DNA from: Adineta ricciae
Lineage: Eukaryota > Rotifera > Eurotatoria > Adinetida > Adinetidae
Reading direction: 5' to 3'
Assembly: GCA_905250025.1 (NCBI GenBank)
Contig: CAJNOJ010000009.1
Location: forward strand, 744,001-808,000
Length of the DNA: 64,000 nucleotides
The notes below the pieces were generated by a model, which worked only from the letters and a program-made list of their open reading frames with translations, searched no databases and was not told the DNA's origin. Positions 33,498 through 46,100 of this stretch are shown in pieces (positions within the stretch are counted from its first letter, which is position 1; each line of letters opens with the position of its first letter). A program made the translations under genes and the position numbers.

Positions 33498-36400
33498 ATG
33501 AAGTTATACAATTTAACTTTACAACGTCCCGGTGGTATAACTCATGTCATCCATGGAAATTTCTCCGGTCCAAAACAACAAGAGATCATTGTTTCACGTG
33601 GTTGTGTACTAGAAGTTCTAAAACCAGATCCAAGCACCGGTAAAATCCATACATTATTAAGCTATAATGTATTTGGCATTATTCGGTCACTTCATCCTAT
33701 CCGATTGTCGGGTAGTAATCGAGGTAAACAGCGTGACTTGGATGCGTCCAAAGAATTTCATTTGTATCGATTTTTAGATTATATTGTTGTCGGCAGTGAT
33801 TCCGGTCGGATACTTATTCTTGAATATAATGGACAAAAAAATGTCATAGAAAAGGCAAGAAACGTTGATTTTATTCAAATTTGTAAGAGACTTTTCTTCA
33901 GTTAGGTACATCAAGAAACGTTCGGAAAATCCGGTTGTAGAAGAATCGTTCCCGGTCAATACTTAGCTGTCGATCCAAAAGGACGTGCAGTACTTATTGG
34001 TAAGGGATAACAATTTACATTCTGTTTGAACAATTTTTTCGTTATTTTCAGGCGCACTCGAAAAACAGAAGTTAGTTTATATACTGAACCGTGATTCTCA
34101 AGCACGACTAACCATTTCATCGCCATTAGAAGCACACAAAGCAAATACAATAACATATTGCATTGTTGGTGTTGATGTTGGCTTCGAAAATCCCGTTTTT
34201 GCCTGTTTGGAAGTTGACTATGAGGTAATATTCTTCGTATTACGGAAAAATATTCATTTCTATCTGATGATAAGGAATGTGACAATGATCCTACTGGCCA
34301 AGCAGCAAATGAGATTAAACAATCTTTAACATTCTACGAACTTGACTTGGGTCTTAACCATGTCGTGAGAAAATATTCTGAGCCGTTAGAGAAATTCGCT
34401 AATTTACTTATTACTGTACCGGGTGGAAACGAGGGACCAAGTGGTGTACTTGTTTGCTCGGAAAATTATATTACATTTAAAAACTTTGGTGATCAACCAG
34501 ATATTCGTTGTCCAATCCCAAGACGTCGAGTAAATATATATATATTCTATGAAAATCATTACAATGATTTCTTTTTGTCTGTCTCTTAGAACGAAATCGA
34601 CGACCGAGAACGAACGATGATTATTGTTGCAGCAGCCACGCATAAAACGAAAAATATATTGTTCTTTCTTGTCCAAACTGAGCAAGGCGATATTTTCAAA
34701 ATTACTCTGACTCATGATGCCGATATGGTAAGAAACTCTCTTTATTACGAATTTGAAATTGTCGATCGAGAAAGCAATATAGGATGATTTTCCTATTGAA
34801 CGTGTTGCCATATGAAACAATTGATTAGAATATTCTTGTTCAATTCTGATTCTGCTTTCCTATCAATAATTTATAGAGACTCAGTTCACTGGGATAATCG
34901 TTGTTCAACTAATAATAGTGCCTTCTTTCTCCTTGCGATAGGTTACAGAAATTCGTTTGAAATACTTCGATACTGTACCTGTAGCTGCTGCTATGTGTGT
35001 TCTACGAAATGGTTTTCTTTTTCTGGCTTCTGAATTTGGCAATCAGTAAGTAACAGATTCCATTCTGTGATGATAAACTAATTCTGATAATTGAATAGTT
35101 ATTTATATCAAATAACTCAATTGGGTGATGCCGATGATGAACCAGAGTTTAGTTCATCGGAACGACTTGAAGAAGAAGACACATTCTTTTTTGTACCACG
35201 TAAACTAAAAAATTTAATCCTAGTCGATGAAATGGACAGTTTATCACCTATCACCGCTTGTCACATTGCTGATCTTGCTAATGAAGATACACCACAACTG
35301 TATGTTACTTGTGGCCGTGGACCTCATTCAACGCTTCGTATTCTTCGTCACGGTTTAGAAGTACGTCGAGCGAGATGTTTGAAAACCAAAGCTAAAATTC
35401 GAGATTTCTTTTTGGTTATTTTAGGTAACAGAGATGGCCGTCTCAGAATTACCTGGTAATCCCAATGCAGTATGGACTGTGAAGAAAAGAATTGATGGTA
35501 GTTTCGAAACTTTTCTCACTTCAGATACTTATTCTTATATTTTACTTAGATCCGTATGATTCATACATTGTTGTCTCATTTTCCAATGCTACTCTAGTAC
35601 TATCTATCGGTGAAACCGTTGAAGAAGTAGCTGATTCTGGCTTTTTGGGTACGACGCCAACCTTGTCATGTAGCCAATTGGGTGATGATGGATTACTTCA
35701 GGTTCGTCATTGCTTTTCATGTGACCTATTTGATCGGAAAGAATTTGTTTGCTTTAGATTTATCGTGAAGGTATTCGACATATACGAGCTGATAAACGTG
35801 TGAATGAATGGCGAGCACCAGGAAAGAAAGCCATTACACGTGCCGCTGTGAATCAACGACAGGTTGTTATTGGTTTAACTGGTGGCGAACTTGTTTATTT
35901 CGAAATGGATACAGTGAGTTTCCAGCATATAGATTTCGTATGTTCAATATTTTGTTCAAAATTTTTTAGACCGGTCAATTGAATGAATACACTGAAAGAA
36001 AAGAAATGCCCGGTGATATCGTCTGTATGGCATTGGGTTCAATACCCGAAGGTGAACAACGGTCACGTTTTCTTGCCGTTGGCCTTTCAGATAGTACTGT
36101 GAGAATTATTTCACTGGATCCACAGGTATTTTCCAAAAAGTATTCGAATGATATTTAATTAAATTCGATCATTTATAGGATTGTTTGAGCCGGCTGAGTA
36201 TGCAAGCCTTACCAGCTCCGGCTGAAACCTTATGTATTGTTGATATGAAGACAACCGAAGGTGGCGTTGTAGTTGATTCCAGTAGCGGTCGCGAACAACA
36301 AATTGGACCGACTACGACTTCATTCTTAAATATTGGTTTACAGGTAGAATGAGTGAATCTTTATGTTTGTTTCAAACAAGAGAAAATAACTGATCTTTTT

Positions 36401-39073
36401 TTCTCGTGTAGAATGGTGTACTCCTAAGAAGTGTACTGGATTCCGTTACAGGCGATATGTCAGATACTCGAACACGATATCTTGGTTCGAAACCAGTGAA
36501 ATTATTTCGAATTTTAATGCAAGGAAATGAAGCTGTGAGTACAATCATTAATATCTGCTTTCTTCAAATGTTTCGCTGTTCTTTCTCTAGGTTTTAGCAA
36601 TGTCCAGTCGCACATGGCTTAGCTATACGTATCAAGGTCGTTTTCACTTAACTCCCTTATCATACGAATCTCTTGAATATGCTTCGGGTTTCGCGTCGGA
36701 ACAATGTCCTGAAGGTATTGTTGCTATCGCTGGCAATACTCTTCGGTAATTTTCGATTTTATTACAAAGATATCTGTGACTAATCTATGCGTGCTTTTCT
36801 TTTGTACAGAATTTTAACGTTGGAAAAGCTTGGTGCGATATTCAATCAAGCTATTCATAAGTTAAAACTAACACCACGTCGTTTCATCATCTATCCCGAA
36901 GTGTATCGACTGTACTTGATCGAATCCGATCATCTCGCTTATACAGAAGCAAGTAAACAGCAGAAACGTGAACAAATTAGCAAGGTTTGTTGAAATAATC
37001 ATTTGTTAGAATGGAAAAGAAAGAAACTATGCATTACTTTAATTTAAGGAGATGATCGATGCAGCTGACAGCGAAAATCGAGAATCTGTACAAGAAATAG
37101 CCAATGCTATGCTAGCTGAAAGAATTCCCGAAGAAACGTTTGGCGCACCAAAGGCAGCCAACGGCATGTGGGCTTCACAGTTACGTGTTATGGATACAAT
37201 CAGTGGTGAAACGAAATTCCTCCGTGAATTTGAACAAAATGAATCAGCTGTTTGGTAAAGAGAAATAATCATCTATTGTTATTTCTTATTCTTTGTCGTA
37301 TATTTTAGTTTAAGTTTAATGCGATTTGATACACGTCCAACGGATGTATTTTTATTAGTCGGTGTTGCACGAGATCTTGTTCTCTCGCCTCGTTCACATT
37401 CTGGCGGAATGATTTACTGCTTTCTCGTATTGGAAAATGGTGATAAACTTCATTTTATTCATAGAACGGTTGTTGACGAAGTTCCATGTATGTAAAACGA
37501 TAAACTATTCTCTGTCGAAATTAAAGCGTTTGTTTTTGTTTATTTCAAATAGCTGCTATATGTCCATTTATGGGCCGTGCTTTGATTGGTGTTGGATCAA
37601 GTTTACGTATTTATGAAATTGGAAAGAAGAAATTATTGAAAAAATGTGAAAATAGAGTAAGTCGAATGGATTTATTTCCCAGTTAATATCTTCTGTCGAA
37701 TGAAATTCAATATTTCCTCGAATGAAATATCGAAATCGTACAGAAGAAGATTAATCGGAATGATTTTAGCTCGTTAATTGTTTTCTTTCATACATATTGA
37801 CGTGTATAAATCACTCACAAGCTTATCGGTCGTTTTCGACAGAAGTTCATCATCATTTTTCTTTAAATATTTAGAATATTCCCAACCACATAGCGACGAT
37901 ACATGCCGTCGGTAATCGAGCATTTGTGACAGATATTCAAGAAAGTATACATATACTTCGTTATAAAACAATGGAAAATCAATTAGTGACATTTGCTGAT
38001 GATACTTGTGCGCGTTTTACTGTTGCATGTTGTTTATTAGATTATAGTACTGTCTGTGTAACGGACAAGTTTGGTAATATAGCTATTGTAAGTCACTGAT
38101 GAATTCTTACGAAAGAAACAGTTTAAGTTTTTTTCGCTATTCAGTTACGTGTTCCTGTCGATGCTAACGATGATATCGAAATCGACCCAACAGGAAGTAA
38201 GGGTTTATGGGATCGTGGTCTCTTGAATGGTGCACCGAATAAAGTAATTACTGAACGAAATGCACAACTTCGGTTCTAATATATAGACTTATTTTAGTGT
38301 GATATACTCGCTCATTTCTATGTGGGAGAAATGGTTACATCTGTCCAACGAGCAACATTGATTCCAGGTGGATCTGAATCTCTTGTCTACACAACATTAT
38401 CAGGCTCCATTGGAGTACTAATACCTTTTGCATCAAATGAGGTAAAATCAAACGAAATGAAAGAAAAAAGACAGCAAATGTGTGAAATGATGACCAAAAC
38501 ATAGTCGTTTACAATTCGGATGACTAATGACGACAATTATCATGTTGATATCTGATCACTCATTTGCTGTTGTAATATACATTTGATAATGACCAGAAGT
38601 ATGTCTGTTTTTTTAGGATTATGACTTCTTTCAACACTTGGAAATGTATATGCGAGCTGAGTATCAAACGCTAGTTGGTCGAGAACATCTGGCTTTTCGA
38701 TCTTATTACTATCCTGTTAAGGTAAGCAATCAGATAACAAGTTAATTAAATGCTTAAAAAAGTCGAAAAATGAAACATTTTCTGTACTTTTAACGTCGCA
38801 TTCGACTAGTCTCGATTGTGATAAGCATCTATTGACATGCGTCTATTCATATTCAGAAATAACTGTATGATTGACGTTATCTATCATTATGTCCATGACC
38901 TATTCAAAAACTTAAAGTTTTCCGTACTTTAGAACGTTCTCGATGGCGATCTCTGCGAACAATACAATCATTTGGACATAAACAAACAGAAATCCATCGC
39001 CGAAGGTCTTGATCGTACGGCAAACGAAGTGGCTAAGAAACTGGAAGATATTCGTACACGCTATGCTTTCTAA
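33498..39073 (+). CDS. SF3B3: Splicing factor 3B subunit 3 (SAP130)
   Basis: Core scaffold of the U2 snRNP SF3b complex, three beta-propellers. ATG 33498 gives [20 protein letters not shown], closely matching human [10 protein letters not shown]. Recognisable all along: [115 protein letters not shown] [24 protein letters not shown]-type [40 protein letters not shown], and the exact C-terminus [12 protein letters not shown]. More than 20 short introns. One of them (about 33724-33777, 54 bp, GTAAAC..TTTTAG) has no stop and a length divisible by three, so it reads through as a false insertion. No key part appears missing. Confidence 0.97.
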
Positions 39074-39322
39074 TCGAACGCAACATTGTGTAAAACAAGA
39101 AAACAAATTGGACTAGTTAAACATTTGTGTCTTTTTCTTGTCGTGTTTTTTCGTCTCATTCTGTATTAATGTTTGTATTCATAAATGTTGTTCATATAGG
39201 TAATCTTTACTCGAATAATTGATTTAAAACAAAAAACTACATACACATACATACAACTGACTTATAGCATATTATCATAGAGAGAAAAAAAATGAAGCAA
39301 AAAGGACAAAATTTTGCAAAAG

Positions 39323-39610
39323 TTAATAGATTGCATGCGTATCCATCATATAGCCAAGTTTATAGCCAAAGTTCACCACTGATTGAGGCATTCGAAGTGC
39401 ATATAAACCATAGGCAAGCAGGTTACCGACGCCAGCGGTCATCAATGTTGGTTGTTGATATGCTGTTAGGAAGTTGCGTCGATCGCGAAGAAACGAATAG
39501 GTTTGAGTTCGATAATAGTTGTGTGCTGAGAAAGCAACATAATTATTCATTTCTTGTGCCACTCTCAAATAATGGTTCATCATACGGGGATTCATGCCTG
39601 TGCCGTACAT
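39323..39610 (-). CDS. Small orphan Tyr/Met/Asn-rich protein with hydrophobic segment
   Basis: 95-aa ORF from ATG at 39608-39610 (MYGTGMNPRMMNHYLRVAQE). Rich in Tyr, Met and Asn; the second half LMTAGVGNLLAYGLYALRMP and VVNFGYKLGYM could form one or two membrane helices. No family recognised. It converges with SF3B3, 250 bp past its stop. The open frame extends upstream a further 21 codons to a weaker start. Coding status rests on length and balanced composition only. Confidence 0.35.
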   Translation of the reverse strand: MYGTGMNPRMMNHYLRVAQEMNNYVAFSAHNYYRTQTYSFLRDRRNFLTAYQQPTLMTAGVGNLLAYGLYALRMPQSVVNFGYKLGYMMDTHAIY

Positions 39611-41882
39611 TGTAATAGACGAATTGATTGGACTTCGATCAGGGACGAGTATTGATGTATATATGAAAAGCAACAGCTGCTTTGTGTGTATATATATATA
39701 TATGGTTGGATGTCACGTAGATGATCAATCGGGTGGAGAGAAAATATCGCTAACAAGACAAAAACATCAGATATCAGGTGCTCGCTTGACACTTGTATGT
39801 GAATCAATTCATCCGTGTCCGACCGCATCGTGCGATGCGAATGTCCTTTTCTTCCAAACTCTGTCACGCATTTACCATTAAATGATAAATAAAACGATAT
39901 ATTGGGCTTGTCAACGAATGAATGACTGTTCCTAATAAGAGAAAACAAAATAAAGACAAGCGGTGTGCATAGTACCCGAACGTCTAAAACGCGTGTTTAT
40001 GCATATGTGCACTTTTATGCAATAGAAATTAGAAATGGCTATTTTTCAGTTAATTGCATGAAAATTGGGCAGGTTGTATGTCAGGTATCGAGGGAGCGGC
40101 GATTATTAAAGTTAATCTATTAATAAAAACTTAAATACGAAATTTGGAAGAAGAAAACAAGAAAAGATCAAGATGTTTTTGATCGATCCATGTTGAATAT
40201 TATATTTTATTCAAACTGTTTTTCTTATTTCTATTGATGTCGATTAAGCAAACTATTTTTTCATCGACGAAATAAAAGTCATCGATGTCTACGAATAATA
40301 TGACATTCGAGAAAACATACGAACAGTCATACGGACGAATATGATCGACCAATTCATAAAGTAATAAAAGATGAAATAAACACACAGAAAAAACAATCTA
40401 TATGTCAATAATGACCATGCTAATCGGAGGCGATTAATTTTGACAAGTATTCGAGTCAAAAAAATCTTCTTGTCTGGCTACTGTTCTACTTAATATTTAG
40501 CCATATATTTTTATTAGATTACTAATACCATACAAAGAAAAATCTTTTATCTCGTTTGATTCTTTTCCCCAATATGCACCATATGTGTCAAATGATTATG
40601 TAAACTTTAATGAAAAAAAGATGAAACCTATGAAATGAACTTCGTATTTTGATCTAATTGAAGATATTTCTAACTTGGCTCTATGATGAGGTTTTGTTTG
40701 TCTTTGAGCTGGATTGTCGTCATTTTTCATAAGCCGAGAATATCAATGCTATTGCAATTCGACTGATTTCTTTCGGATCAACTTTCTTTCCATGCAGTTG
40801 TTGCTCTCCTCCTCAAATATTTTCCCCCTTTCTCGTTGTAACGACTACAGCATAGTTCCATATCTACACTGCTTCCCTCACCGTGGCTTATCGCTGTTCG
40901 ATAAAGTTGTGTTTCTATTCAGAGATGTGATAGTCTAGATAAAGTATGTGAGACTAAACGAAGGATTGACATTAGTTGTATAACGACAGAAATAGTGAGA
41001 ATGAGAGGAGCACGGAAGGGACAACAGGAACAAAAAAGTAATTTTTTGTATCTTCTCTCGATCTGGTCTTCGTCTCATTTGCCACATTTACGTTGTCGTT
41101 TTGAAAATTACTCTCAGAGAGCAGTAAGTTGGTCTATGTAGATGTTAATCTTACGAACAGCGTACGTGCCTTCGATTACTATACTTAAAACTATGAGTAA
41201 TCCATGAAATTTACCGTACAAATATCAGTGTGAAATATCCGAAAATAAGTTTATCCTTCTAAATTCTCAACAGATCGTGATTAAACTGCATGCAAGAGAA
41301 TAAAAATGAGAAAAAAAGATCAGAAATACCTTTCCCCTACGTCATCTTTCTTTCTTTCTTTTCCCCTTCTTCCATCAATGACAGAAACAGCCACATTCAT
41401 ACTCTCTATCATGCCATGCGAACAGAAGATATTTACTTCATTAAACCAATAAATTGCTTTTCTTTTAGATGCTCTGAACTGTGTTGATTAAATGAATACA
41501 AACTCCTTCGCACCAAACCAACAAATCACTATGTTCGTACTCAAACTGAAGTATGTGACACCTGATGAAGAGACTTCGTCTAAGAAAAACGATTTGAACC
41601 CGAGACTTTGACATCAATCATGAATAGTCTCTTATACCTACGAAAAATCGATTAATACACATCTTAGATCATTCTCATCGATTCTTCTTTGGAATTTCCT
41701 TTTTTTTCTCTCTTTCATTCTCTTATACAAATGAATAATTACTTCTTCTGAGGACATAATAAACATATAACAATCTATCGAAGATTATTAAACAAACACA
41801 AAACTGAAACATCACATTAATCATTCCTTTTTCTGCTGATCTATTTAGAACTATCAATAGTCTACGATGGCCGTTGATTTTT
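39611..41882. other. 2.3 kb AT-rich intergenic region
   Basis: Upstream of the A4GALT-like gene. Contains a short (TA)n run near 39691-39702 and T-rich tracts. I looked on both strands and see no ORF with recognisable similarity, no RNA gene and no clear repeat family. Confidence 0.45.
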
Positions 41883-43188
41883 ATGAGTAAGTGTTTCTGT
41901 TTCCTTGTTAGATAAAAGGCGTTCATGATCATCTAATATGTTACTTTAGTTGTTTTTTTAATTGTTTATATATCAATAACTCAATTATCACGAGCAAGTT
42001 TGTATGGCGTCGTCAACATTTTCACAGTCGACTTCAATGATGCGACGAACAATCAGATTCAAGTAGATGAAAATCATCTTTTGCTAGAAGATCTTTCCCA
42101 ACGAGAATTTGAGTTAATCAATAGCCGATCGAAAATTTTCTTTGTGCAAACATCTGAGAATGATGATCTACTCTCTCGACATGCTTGTTCAATTGAATCA
42201 GCTGCACGTTTACATCTGACTAGTCTCGTCTTTGTTCTCATGCGCAGCAAAACTATTCATTTGAAGAAAGGTTCATTCAATCGTTTGCAGTCATATACAA
42301 ACATACGTTTCGTTCATTTCAATGAACATGATATTTACTCAGGTACCACGCTAGCTCGTCTAAATCAAACTAAACGCACGCAGTTCATTCGTTATTTTGC
42401 CATATCACATATGAGTGATTTTATACGTACTGCACTGCTATACAAATACGGTGGAATTTATTTTGATCTCGATGTTATTCCATTGAAAAATTTTCGGTCA
42501 TTGGCGAACGCAGTTGCATTGGAATCAAGCGACGGCGTCAATGTTGCTGTTTTAACATTTGAAAAACAACATCTACTATTGGATATACAAATGGACATTC
42601 AAATCATGTTTGTTAATCAGCAATTTAACAGTTTATGTTGGAATTGTGTTGGACCATTGGCTCTATCTGATGCGTTGAAACGCGTTTGTGATGACAATAT
42701 TTTGCATGTGCATTCGAAAGACAAATGCCATGACATTGATATTCAACCATCGTTCGTTTTCTATCCAATCACATATCATGTAAGATGACGATGTCCATGA
42801 GCGAAAGGTTTTGACTTTACTTTGGTTTGTTTAGCAAATACCACAGTTTTTTCGCCGCACAGAATCATCAAATGGTATTAATGATTTAATCAGAAATTCG
42901 AGTGTTTATTCTGTGCATTATTTTCATCATATGACAATGAACTTACCGATTGAATATCTTTCGCCATTTGCTCGCATCGCGCAGGTTTATTGTCCACATG
43001 TATACGAACATCTCATTGATTATCATGAATTTCAATTCAAACAAAGCAATTCAGTATTTCATAGATTTCGTCTTTATCTTCTATTTTGTCTATGTGTTAT
43101 CCTTCTGTTAGCCGGTGCTTTTTCATCGCATTTCACTTCTATACGTGTTGTTATGTTATCATTGCGACACAAAATCTCCTATGCTTGA
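41883..43188 (+). CDS. A4GALT-like alpha-1,4-glycosyltransferase (GT32), type II membrane protein
   Basis: Golgi glycosyltransferase of the Gb3-synthase/A4GALT type. The DXD metal/UDP-sugar motif sits in DFIRTALLYKYGGIYFDLDV (about residues 157-176), followed by the family's acceptor region LCWNCVGPLALSDALKRVC and a C-terminal part with VHYFHHMTMN. I place the start at ATGA (41883-41886), interrupted by a 63-bp intron (GTAAGTG..CTTTAG, 41887-41949): joined, it reads MIVFLIVYISITQLSRASLY, a type II signal anchor, which explains why the long frame otherwise lacks an ATG. A second intron lies at about 42781-42835. An extra C-terminal hydrophobic stretch (LYLLFCLCVILLLAGAF) is unusual for the family and could be a second membrane segment. 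Sugar donor and acceptor unknown. Confidence 0.85.
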
Positions 43189-43382
43189 TTGGTAATTCTT
43201 AGAATGGACTGAATGTCAGATGTTTTTCTCTCCATGTCTTAGGGCATACAGATTTATTCACTTGTTTATTTATGTAAAAACCAGTGACATTGTGTTCAGT
43301 CGTTTTCGTATTGAAATACATATTCACATTCTTTGTATAGAATGCCTTATAGACAATGCTATTCATCTAGCTAGAACTATTT

Positions 43383-44607
43383 TATTTGATTTCTAATTCG
43401 GGCAACACGCATTTTAAAAAATCATGTGGTCGTTCTGAATGAACCCAATGTCCAGCATTTGGAATACGAATCAAGCGATGTGATGGGAAGAGACGTTTCA
43501 TTTTCGGAATTGATTGATCACTGAAATGCACATATATAGAGAATAGTTAGACATCATCAAAACGAAAATCGAGTTTATATTACGTTATGTAATTTGATTT
43601 GCCACCAGCAATAAATAGCGTGTCCACATTAGTCTTTGCATTATCGAATTCAGTTGGAAAAAGCATGATATCCTCCATGTGTTCTTCTAAAACTTCTAAA
43701 TTCGCTCGCCAAACAAACTGCCCACTTGATTCATCAGAAGCAATAAGCATGAGAAGAAAATCACGAATGCTTTTGTTCTACAAAAGGTATTGCAATCAAT
43801 TGATATCACTTGATCGTGTCTAGTACGAACCTGTCGTAATGATTCAGCTGATTCTTGAAGTATTTTATCCATTGCACGTCGTGCCGCTACGATATCTTTT
43901 TCATGTTGAATTTTTTGTATATTATTCAATAGAATGCGAGCATACTTCGGAATTTCTCCTACTGATGCGCTGATTGTTGGTGCAATATCAACGATGATCA
44001 ATTTTCGTATTAGTGCAGGCTAAACCTAACAGGAGAAACAAACAAATTCACTTATTTCCCAAGAGACTTACTTCTTGCAAAGCAACGAGCATGGCTGCTT
44101 TGCCACCCATACTGTGACCCATCAAGATTGTTTTCGGCATATTATGTTTTCGAATTGTTTGCATCAAATCTGCAGCCATGTCATCATAAGTCATCGTTGT
44201 CGTGTACGGAGAATCACCATGATTGCGCATATCAACGGATACTACCTGAAAAAGCATTCAATTAGATAAATGGAAGAGGATAGATAAGTTTCGGATATTT
44301 ACTTTAATATTTGCACGTTCACTGAAGGCTTTCGCTAATGATCTCCAATTCGTGCGAAAACCAAACAAGCCATGTCTAAATAAGGAAAAGTTGATTGAGA
44401 GCAATAGTTTATAGAAAATGTACGTACGCTATAATCAAGCATCGCTCTGGATCGGCTTTACCATTTGGTGGATTGTATACATCTTCGGCTAAAGTAACCG
44501 GTTTAGCCGTTCTAAAGGAAGTAATCTGTGAATGGAAATTTGTCTTCCTCAGTTAAAAACCTACGATGTATGCTGAAATCTGGATAGAAGAATTGAACTT
44601 TTTCCAT
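43383..44607 (-). CDS. ABHD11: Alpha/beta hydrolase, ABHD11 type
   Basis: Mitochondrial serine hydrolase family; human ABHD11 protects lipoylation of 2-oxoglutarate dehydrogenase. Start ATG 44605-44607 (MEKVQFFYPDFSIH). Motifs: IIAHGLFGFRTNWRSLAKAF (oxyanion loop HGLFG), VVSVDMRNHGDSPYTTTMTY, the nucleophile elbow MGHSMGGKAAM with Ser, LIIVDIAPTISASVGEIPKY, an acidic-residue region DTLFIAGGKSNYIT, and catalytic His in RIPNAGHWVHSERP. The C-terminus DFLKCVLPELEIK ends 43383-43385. About six short introns. No obvious cleavable mitochondrial presequence is visible at this start. Confidence 0.92.
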
Positions 44608-44808
44608 TGTACGAAATAATAGAGGAACAAATCTTCAAGTATCTATTCATCTGCAATCAGAATTAGGCATGGTTGCTTCTTATCTTTGTTTTTCTGAAAC
44701 ACATAGTTTTCTTCATGCTTTGCTTTTATTTAAATAAAACGTAAACTCAGCAAATCCAAGACCACAGAAAGAAAAAGAAAATAACCAAGAAAAAAGGAGA
44801 AGGATGTT

Positions 44809-46100
44809 TCAAGTCGCTTTCGCACGTGTTGCAGCACGTTTGCCAACTTGAGCTTGAAAACCAGTCTTGATACCGGAAACGAAGTAGCGCGAACGACAAT
44901 TATTACACAAAAGTACGGATAGACGTTCTTCCTTCTGCAACAAAGTATCAGGCGATCGACACGTTTTACAAATAACGTATTCCTCTGTAAAAAAAGAAAG
45001 GGCTGGAGTAGACGAGAATTCAAAATCAATCGGTTCTTACTGATATATGATCGAAGGACACTTTCGATTTGTTTCTGTTGAAAACGTCCTTTGATGATCA
45101 ATGCATTGTTGGCATCGATGGAACCACTAAAAATTATGAGAATAGATTATACAAGAAATCAACTCGATTGAAATCACTCACTTTGTACCCAATTCAGCAA
45201 GTAGGTATTGATGTAAATGTTTCTCTTGTCGTTTAAGTCTATATAAATTCGATTTCATTTAGTTTAGAATATCTCGTAAGAAAAGAAAGTACTCACGATT
45301 TGCAGATTTCACCGAAATTGGAGAATGAGGTACGTTTTGTGCCGATACGTGCTACTTGTGGTGGTTTCAAAGTTAATTTGATTTTTTCACCTTCGATGAC
45401 ATTAGGATTCTTTTCACGAATGATATTGAATACCCGAGTTAGTAACTAAATAGATAACGAAAAAGAAGAGACCATTCATATGTTTCTTCAGTGCCATTGT
45501 CAAGTTCTATTGCCCTTACATCATCATAGGTGTATTCCCCTTGTACGGATGTCGTATCGATTGCTGTTTCATCACCAGCTGTTCCGGTTGTCGTTTCTTT
45601 CTAGAAGAAAGAGAACATCGTTACTATTCATTGGAAAAGTTCGTTTATCTTTACTTGAAGATCGCCTTCGCCAGTTGCGTCCGTTTTCACTGATTTCTTC
45701 TTCTTTTTCTTACGAGTAGCAAGAACGTCATCATCATCGTCATCGTCTCCAGCCGCACCACCGGCTGCTGGTTCAGTATTTTGATTTTCTTGATTCTAAA
45801 GATCGAAAGCGTTCGAATAACCAAAAGATGAAACATTCTTTTCAAGCCATACTTCCGATGCTTCAGCAGCGAAAGCAACGCTCTTGCTCTTCTTTTCTTT
45901 CGTTGCTGTTTGCTGTTCGGTGGGAGTATTCTCATCGCCCTCTTTTTCAGCGCCTGCAGCATCATCTTTTGGCTTCTTCTTCTTCTTCTTTTTGCTCAAA
46001 TCGAATATCGACTAGAAAAATTTCATACATACATTTTCCTCATTTGATCACCAAAAAACTGCCTACTTACATCGTCTGGTGCATCACCTCCATCAGCCAT
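44809..46100 (-). CDS. EIF2S2: Translation initiation factor eIF2 subunit beta
   Basis: Part of the eIF2 ternary complex that brings initiator tRNA to the 40S subunit. ATG 46098-46100 ([10 protein letters not shown]), then Lys-rich K-boxes ([26 protein letters not shown]) that bind eIF5/eIF2B, an acidic stretch of Asp, [19 protein letters not shown], [77 protein letters not shown] and the C4 zinc ribbon [13 protein letters not shown]...[11 protein letters not shown]. Ends [10 protein letters not shown] at 44809-44811. One intron (exon ends AFAAEASE, resumes [11 protein letters not shown]) is easily read through as a longer frame. About seven exons, complete. Divergent from the R3H-domain gene. 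Confidence 0.95.

Noticed and set aside
33724..33777. Apparent 18-residue insertion in the first propeller of SF3B3
   Set aside because: It begins GTAAAC, ends TTTTAG, and removing it restores the conserved sequence in frame; it is an intron.
41290..41932. Frames on both strands upstream of the A4GALT-like gene
   Set aside because: No motif, AT-driven composition, and the minus-strand frame overlaps the proposed first exon.
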